Shown here piece after piece: positions 6,351 through 9,797 of a DNA stretch of 9,797 nt. A program made the translations under genes and the position numbers. Every line of letters begins with the position of its first letter. Positions within the stretch are counted from its first letter, which is position 1. The stretch is from Alphaproteobacteria bacterium (lineage in GTDB: Bacteria > Pseudomonadota > Alphaproteobacteria > Rickettsiales > UBA998): assembly GCA_021730835.1 (NCBI GenBank), contig JAKFYP010000209.1, positions 1-9,797 of the forward strand, given 5' to 3'. The notes under the pieces were generated by a model that was not told where the DNA came from, searched no databases, and saw only the letters and a program-made list of their open reading frames with translations.

Positions 6351-8163
6351 GGGCTTCCTCCTCCTTTTTTTGTCCCTCTATCTCGAGTTCGCGTATTTTC
6401 ATCATGATATCACGGGCGATCGGCGCAGCCGTGCTGGCCCCCCCCCCGCCATGCTCGATGACCACCGACATGGCGTAACGCGGCGCTTCCGCCGGGGCGT
6501 AGGCGACGAACAGCGCATGGTGGCGATGCTCCCAGGGGATTGTGTTCTGATCAACCCCCTGCCGAATCAGAGCGCGCACCTGCGCCGTGCCGGTCTTGCC
6601 CGCCATGATGAAATCCTCACCCGGCAGCTTACTGCCCCGCGCCGTGCCGGTCGGGCCATTGACCACCAGCGTCATGCCGGTACGGATCAGATCGAGATGC
6701 TCCGGCGCAACATTCAGCGGCGGGATCACCGCGTCACGCGGCAGTGCGGTCAGTTGCGGCGAAACAGCGAATTCCCCGTTGGCGATGCGCGCCGCCATCA
6801 CCGCCAGTTGCAGCGGCGTGGTCAGCACGAAACCCTGCCCGATCCCGGCATTCACTGTATCGCCGGGAACCCACGGCTCGGCACGGTGTATCCGTTTCCA
6901 TTCAGGATCGGGAATCACCCCGCCCTTCTCATCGGGGATGGCAATGCCGGTGGGCGCGCCCAGCCCGAAGCGGCGGCTGATATCGGCGATCGGCTCAATG
7001 CCAAGCCGCTGGGCCATGGTGTAAAAATACACGTCGCAGGATTGAGACAGCGCTTCGAGCACATTGACCGAGCCATGCCCTCCCGGTTTCCAGCATTTAA
7101 ACTGGCGGCGGCCCAGATAAAAAGAGCCGGGGCAATAAACATGCGTATGCAGGTTGGCAATGCCCTTCTCCAGCGCCGCCAGCCCGACGAGCATTTTAAA
7201 CGTCGAGCCGGGGGGATACAATCCGGCAATCGCTTTGTTAATCAATGGGTTTTTTGGATTATCATTCAGTTCTTTCCAGTACGCATGCGAAATACCCGTG
7301 CTGAAGCGGTTGGGATCGAAGCCCGGTATCGTGCACAGCGCCATGACCTCGCCGGTCGTTACCCGCATCACGGCTACCGAGCCGCTCTCTCCTTGCAGCC
7401 GCATCGCACAGAATTCCTGCAATCGGCTGTCAAGTGTCAAGCGAATATTCTCCCCCGGCTCCGGCTCCTGCCGCTTCAATTCGCGTACCGCCAGACCGGC
7501 GGCGTTGACCTCCAGATGCCGCAGGCCCGCCGTACCCCGCAACCGCCGGTCAAAACTCTTCTCCACACCGCTTTTACCGATCTTAAACCCCGGCAGCTTG
7601 AGCATCGGCTGGTTCGGCTCCAGATCCTTTTTCTCCACCGAGCCGACATTGCCAATCAGATGCGCCGCCATCTCCGCAAACGGATAATACCGGGCCTGCC
7701 CCGATTCGATCCCTGCCCCCGGCAGATCAGGCGTATGGAATTCAAGCCGTGATAATTTGCTCCAATCCAGACTTTCGCGCACGGTCATGGTGCGGCCTTT
7801 CCATAACGCGGCAAATTGCTTATCGAGTTCCTGCTTCTCCTGCGGGCTGATTTCCAGCAATTCAGCCATGCGTGACAGGGTTTGCGCCGAAATTTCCTTA
7901 TCTCCTTTGGTCAGCACCGCCTTGTAATAGGTTTGGTTTTCCGCCATCGGCACGCCGTTCGTATCAAGAATCTCGCCGCGTGGCGGGGGAATGAGCTGGA
8001 GATTAACCCGATTATCCTCCGCCAGCGTGCGATAGGTATCCGAGCGCACGAATTGCAGGTAATACAACCGCCCGATCAGGGTGGAAACGGCGGCCAGCTT
8101 GACCCCGCCGAGCACCAGCACCCGGCGGGTCAGTAAATGATGCCGTTCGTTCTTTTTACGCAT
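6337..8163 (-). CDS. mrdA: Penicillin-binding protein 2 (peptidoglycan DD-transpeptidase MrdA)
   Basis: PBP2 cross-links new peptidoglycan during cell elongation and activates RodA; it is a class B PBP anchored in the inner membrane with its domains in the periplasm. The 608 residues are a normal length. Order: basic cytoplasmic N-terminus; membrane anchor (about 13-31); the non-catalytic pedestal domain starting at PPRGEILDTNGVPMAEN (60-76); then the transpeptidase domain with S320-T-F-K323 (nucleophile Ser), S375-C-D377 (the SxD form of the SxN motif usual in PBP2) and K523-T-G. The tail after the fold is charged (EIEGQKKEEEAHAKP) and overlaps rodA. The ATG at 8163 is fixed by an in-frame TAG two codons upstream and has only a weak ribosome binding site. 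Codons for residues 573-576 contain a run of ten G on the coding strand. The gene directly upstream is unrecognised, not mreC or mreD. Confidence 0.96.
   Translation of the reverse strand: MRKKNERHHLLTRRVLVLGGVKLAAVSTLIGRLYYLQFVRSDTYRTLAEDNRVNLQLIPPPRGEILDTNGVPMAENQTYYKAVLTKGDKEISAQTLSRMAELLEISPQEKQELDKQFAALWKGRTMTVRESLDWSKLSRLEFHTPDLPGAGIESGQARYYPFAEMAAHLIGNVGSVEKKDLEPNQPMLKLPGFKIGKSGVEKSFDRRLRGTAGLRHLEVNAAGLAVRELKRQEPEPGENIRLTLDSRLQEFCAMRLQGESGSVAVMRVTTGEVMALCTIPGFDPNRFSTGISHAYWKELNDNPKNPLINKAIAGLYPPGSTFKMLVGLAALEKGIANLHTHVYCPGSFYLGRRQFKCWKPGGHGSVNVLEALSQSCDVYFYTMAQRLGIEPIADISRRFGLGAPTGIAIPDEKGGVIPDPEWKRIHRAEPWVPGDTVNAGIGQGFVLTTPLQLAVMAARIANGEFAVSPQLTALPRDAVIPPLNVAPEHLDLIRTGMTLVVNGPTGTARGSKLPGEDFIMAGKTGTAQVRALIRQGVDQNTIPWEHRHHALFVAYAPAEAPRYAMSVVIEHGGGGASTAAPIARDIMMKIRELEIEGQKKEEEAHAKP
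6357..6365 (-). promoter_or_regulatory. Ribosome binding site of rodA inside mrdA
   Basis: On the - strand AGGAGGAGG lies six bases before the rodA ATG (6350-6348), inside the lysine/glutamate-rich tail coding sequence of mrdA. It fixes the rodA start and suggests efficient, possibly coupled, translation. Confidence 0.85.
6438..6447 (-). repeat. Ten-base G homopolymer in the mrdA coding strand
   Basis: The + strand shows ten consecutive C, read as G10 in mrdA within the HGGGGAS segment (residues 571-577), downstream of the KTG motif. The reading frame stays intact through the tract, so the stated length fits a working gene. Such tracts are prone to slippage. Confidence 0.9.
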
Positions 8164-8240
8164 GCCCTATTGGCCAGCGATGCGGGGTTCTTGTCAATGG
8201 CGATACAGCTTTACCCGCAATTGTCACCAAAATTTCACAC
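8164..8240 (-). other. 77-base gap between the unrecognised gene and mrdA
   Basis: No hairpin with a T-run is seen, so nothing suggests termination between the two genes. A perfect TTGACA lies on the - strand at 8197-8192, but no plausible -10 follows at the right distance and the mrdA ATG is too close. The two genes could share a transcript. Confidence 0.4.
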
Positions 8241-9797
8241 TCAGCGCGTGCCCCGGATGTTATCATTTATTTTCTCAGGCGCGTCCGCATCCCCTGTCAT
8301 GCCGTTATGTTGCATCTCCGGTATCCCCACATTCGTAGCCGGGGCAACAGATTCGGCAATCACCCGCCGCTCTTGCTCGACGCCGTTTCTCTCGCCGCCA
8401 CCGCCAGCCCCTGTATGCTCATCCAGAATTCGCAAGATATGCGTTCTTTCCCGCTCGCTTTCGGAGTTGGCCACCGGCGCAAAATCCGGGGCATCATAGC
8501 ATGCCGGATCACCGATAATCCGGTTGAGATGCCGGTTAACCCGCCCCTCCCGCTTTACGGAAGCATATTCCTTCACCAATGGCCGCGAAGATGTTTGCAG
8601 TAATGTTTGCGCGGTTATTTTTTCATCGTCGGGGCGCATCACCGCATTACGCAGAACGCGCTCATACAGATAGGCGTGATCGTAGTGGTATTCGAGCGGA
8701 TCCACATAGCTGTATGTCTGATGCTTTTCCTGATTGGCATAGTGACGAACATATGTTCCCCCCCGGTCTTTTACCGTCACGTTGATTGACTCCGGGACAT
8801 CGAACAGGACGACCGCTCCCTTATCCACCATTCGCAGTTGCAGGCTTACATCGTGCCTGCCGTAGGGTTCCTTATATTTTCGCGCATAAGGGTTAGGGCG
8901 GATACGCGCCGGAGGCCATGCACCATTTTGCCCGCTCCCTGTTTCGTTCAGGAATCGCTGAATCACGTCAAATGGCGCGCTGGATGTAATATCCTCGGGA
9001 ACGATGGCCGTTCCTTCCCGTTTTAGCGCGGTAATGGCCTCCCTTATCTCATCCGTTATGGCTTCATTGCCGTATTGTTTCTCAAACGCTTCAATACGCG
9101 CCTGCAAATTCATAATCAGTATTTGCTCATCGTCAGGCGGCGTATCCGGCGCGTGAGAATTTTTCCACATTTGGGCCGTATCGCGGAATGTTTTAATGGT
9201 GGTGTGGGCGGCGCGCACCAGTTTCCGTACATCGTTGAGATGGCGTGCTACCTCGATCTTCTGATCCCCCCGGCCCTCGAAATAGATGCCGGTGAATTTA
9301 TTGGTTCCCTCGGTGCGGGGAATATTCGACGCGCCGATAAACACGATATCGCTCAGCAGATCGGCAACCTCTGCTTCTGCGAATTGTTTTGACTCCCGGA
9401 GGCAATGCCGCAGATAGTTGCCGACCTGCTGGCCGAAAGCGCTGCCGAAACTGTCGCCGACAAAAGTAATATGGCGGCATTTTCGGTGTAAATCCTCCAA
9501 GGGCAGGAAATCGCCCGCTTCATTTTTCAGCGCCGGGAGAATCATTGCATCGGTATATTCCTTTGCCCCGGCTACGCGTATCCAGCGTTTGTGCCAGCGG
9601 CTATCCTCCTGCGAGTAATAATCAACCGGATTTTTCATAAAGCGGCGCGCTTCGCCGGTGCGGCCCATACTGTCACGGATAAAAGGATAGCGTATGCCGC
9701 GCAACAGATCCCGAAAACCATCGGGAAGCCATTTCGGGGCGCTGTAGGTCAGGGTGAAAAACTGAATGGGGTTGCCTCCCTCATAGATACGGCGATC
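8241..9797 (-). CDS. Unrecognised protein with a GxSxG-like motif, possible hydrolase; 5'-truncated by window edge
   Basis: The frame stays open to the right edge, giving 518 visible residues without a certain start; a TTG at 9704 is an internal codon candidate only. I do not recognise the family. Numbering from the first visible codon, the most ordered part is a hydrophobic strand followed by G114-D-S116-F-G118 and a helix (HITFVGDSFGSAFGQQVGNYL), then a second strand DIVFIGASNIPR (150-161), as in the nucleophile elbow and next strand of alpha/beta hydrolases such as class 3 lipases or T6SS Tle-type phospholipases. An acidic strand GAVVLFDVPESI (327-338) and an H371-Y-D-H374 segment could supply the other catalytic residues. 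The GDS could instead be read as a GDSL/SGNH block I. Residues 226-262 look helical. The tail (from ~442) is polar and probably disordered. It lies 77 bases upstream of mrdA on the same strand. Coding status is firm; function is a guess. Confidence 0.82.
   Translation of the reverse strand, partial: DRRIYEGGNPIQFFTLTYSAPKWLPDGFRDLLRGIRYPFIRDSMGRTGEARRFMKNPVDYYSQEDSRWHKRWIRVAGAKEYTDAMILPALKNEAGDFLPLEDLHRKCRHITFVGDSFGSAFGQQVGNYLRHCLRESKQFAEAEVADLLSDIVFIGASNIPRTEGTNKFTGIYFEGRGDQKIEVARHLNDVRKLVRAAHTTIKTFRDTAQMWKNSHAPDTPPDDEQILIMNLQARIEAFEKQYGNEAITDEIREAITALKREGTAIVPEDITSSAPFDVIQRFLNETGSGQNGAWPPARIRPNPYARKYKEPYGRHDVSLQLRMVDKGAVVLFDVPESINVTVKDRGGTYVRHYANQEKHQTYSYVDPLEYHYDHAYLYERVLRNAVMRPDDEKITAQTLLQTSSRPLVKEYASVKREGRVNRHLNRIIGDPACYDAPDFAPVANSESERERTHILRILDEHTGAGGGGERNGVEQERRVIAESVAPATNVGIPEMQHNGMTGDADAPEKINDNIRGTR

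Noticed and set aside
6349..7752. A 467-codon open frame on the + strand
   Set aside because: It lies antisense to mrdA and rodA, is rich in Arg, His and Gln, and has no recognisable domain; it is a by-product of GC-rich codon use in a secure gene.
8168..8197. A promoter for mrdA with a perfect TTGACA on the - strand
   Set aside because: At 16-19 bases downstream the candidate -10 sequences (GCCAAT, CCAATA, CAATAG) fit poorly and the transcript would begin at or past the ATG.
8191..8226. A pair of TTGTCA direct repeats 30 bases apart before mrdA
   Set aside because: Six-base repeats at this spacing are expected by chance and no flanking symmetry supports an operator.
9702..9704. TTG at 9704 as the start of the unrecognised - strand gene
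   Set aside because: The frame stays open for 31 more codons to the window edge, with a plausible protein-like sequence (YEGGNPIQFFTLTYSAPKWL), and no ribosome binding site precedes the TTG, so the gene is treated as truncated.

Overview
The window looks like a piece of a chromosome from a moderately GC-rich Gram-negative bacterium, most likely an alphaproteobacterium. The reasoning is family-level: RpiB has the HNDAN / LALGARVI / TPF..GRH..RV.KL pattern usual in alphaproteobacteria, PBP2 has the matching L.PPPRG.ILD N-terminal block, and SEDS and PBP2 genes form an mrdA-rodA pair. No 16S rRNA, tRNA or other direct taxonomic marker is present, so this assignment is an inference.

Layout. On the + strand, from the left edge: the 3' part of an aldehyde dehydrogenase of the succinylglutamate-semialdehyde type (astD, 1-1095); ksgA/rsmA (1100-1891), starting on TTG only four bases after the astD stop; and rpiB (1924-2349), 32 bases further on. 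These three are close enough to be one transcript, although their jobs (arginine catabolism, 16S rRNA dimethylation, pentose phosphate isomerisation) are unrelated. After a 130-base gap comes a 902-residue, almost entirely repetitive RTX-type calcium-binding protein (2480-5188). It ends in a textbook rho-independent terminator (5211-5240) in the convergent junction.

On the - strand, read from the right edge: a large unrecognised protein, 5'-truncated by the window (8241-9797), with a G-D-S-F-G segment that could be a hydrolase nucleophile elbow; then mrdA (PBP2, 6337-8163) and rodA (5241-6350), which overlap by 14 bases. PBP2 (transpeptidase) and RodA (SEDS glycosyltransferase) together form the core peptidoglycan synthase of the elongasome. 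mreBCD are not in the window; the place directly upstream of mrdA is taken by the unrecognised gene.

Most of the window is ordinary housekeeping. The parts worth a second look are the RTX protein (no lysine, no cysteine, six regularly spaced ~54-residue modules between nonapeptide arrays, no secretion genes in view), the unrecognised protein beside the elongasome genes, a 10-base G homopolymer in the PBP2 coding strand, and the odd astD-ksgA junction. No mobile element, CRISPR array, tRNA or rRNA was seen. I did not find a convincing new multi-gene system.
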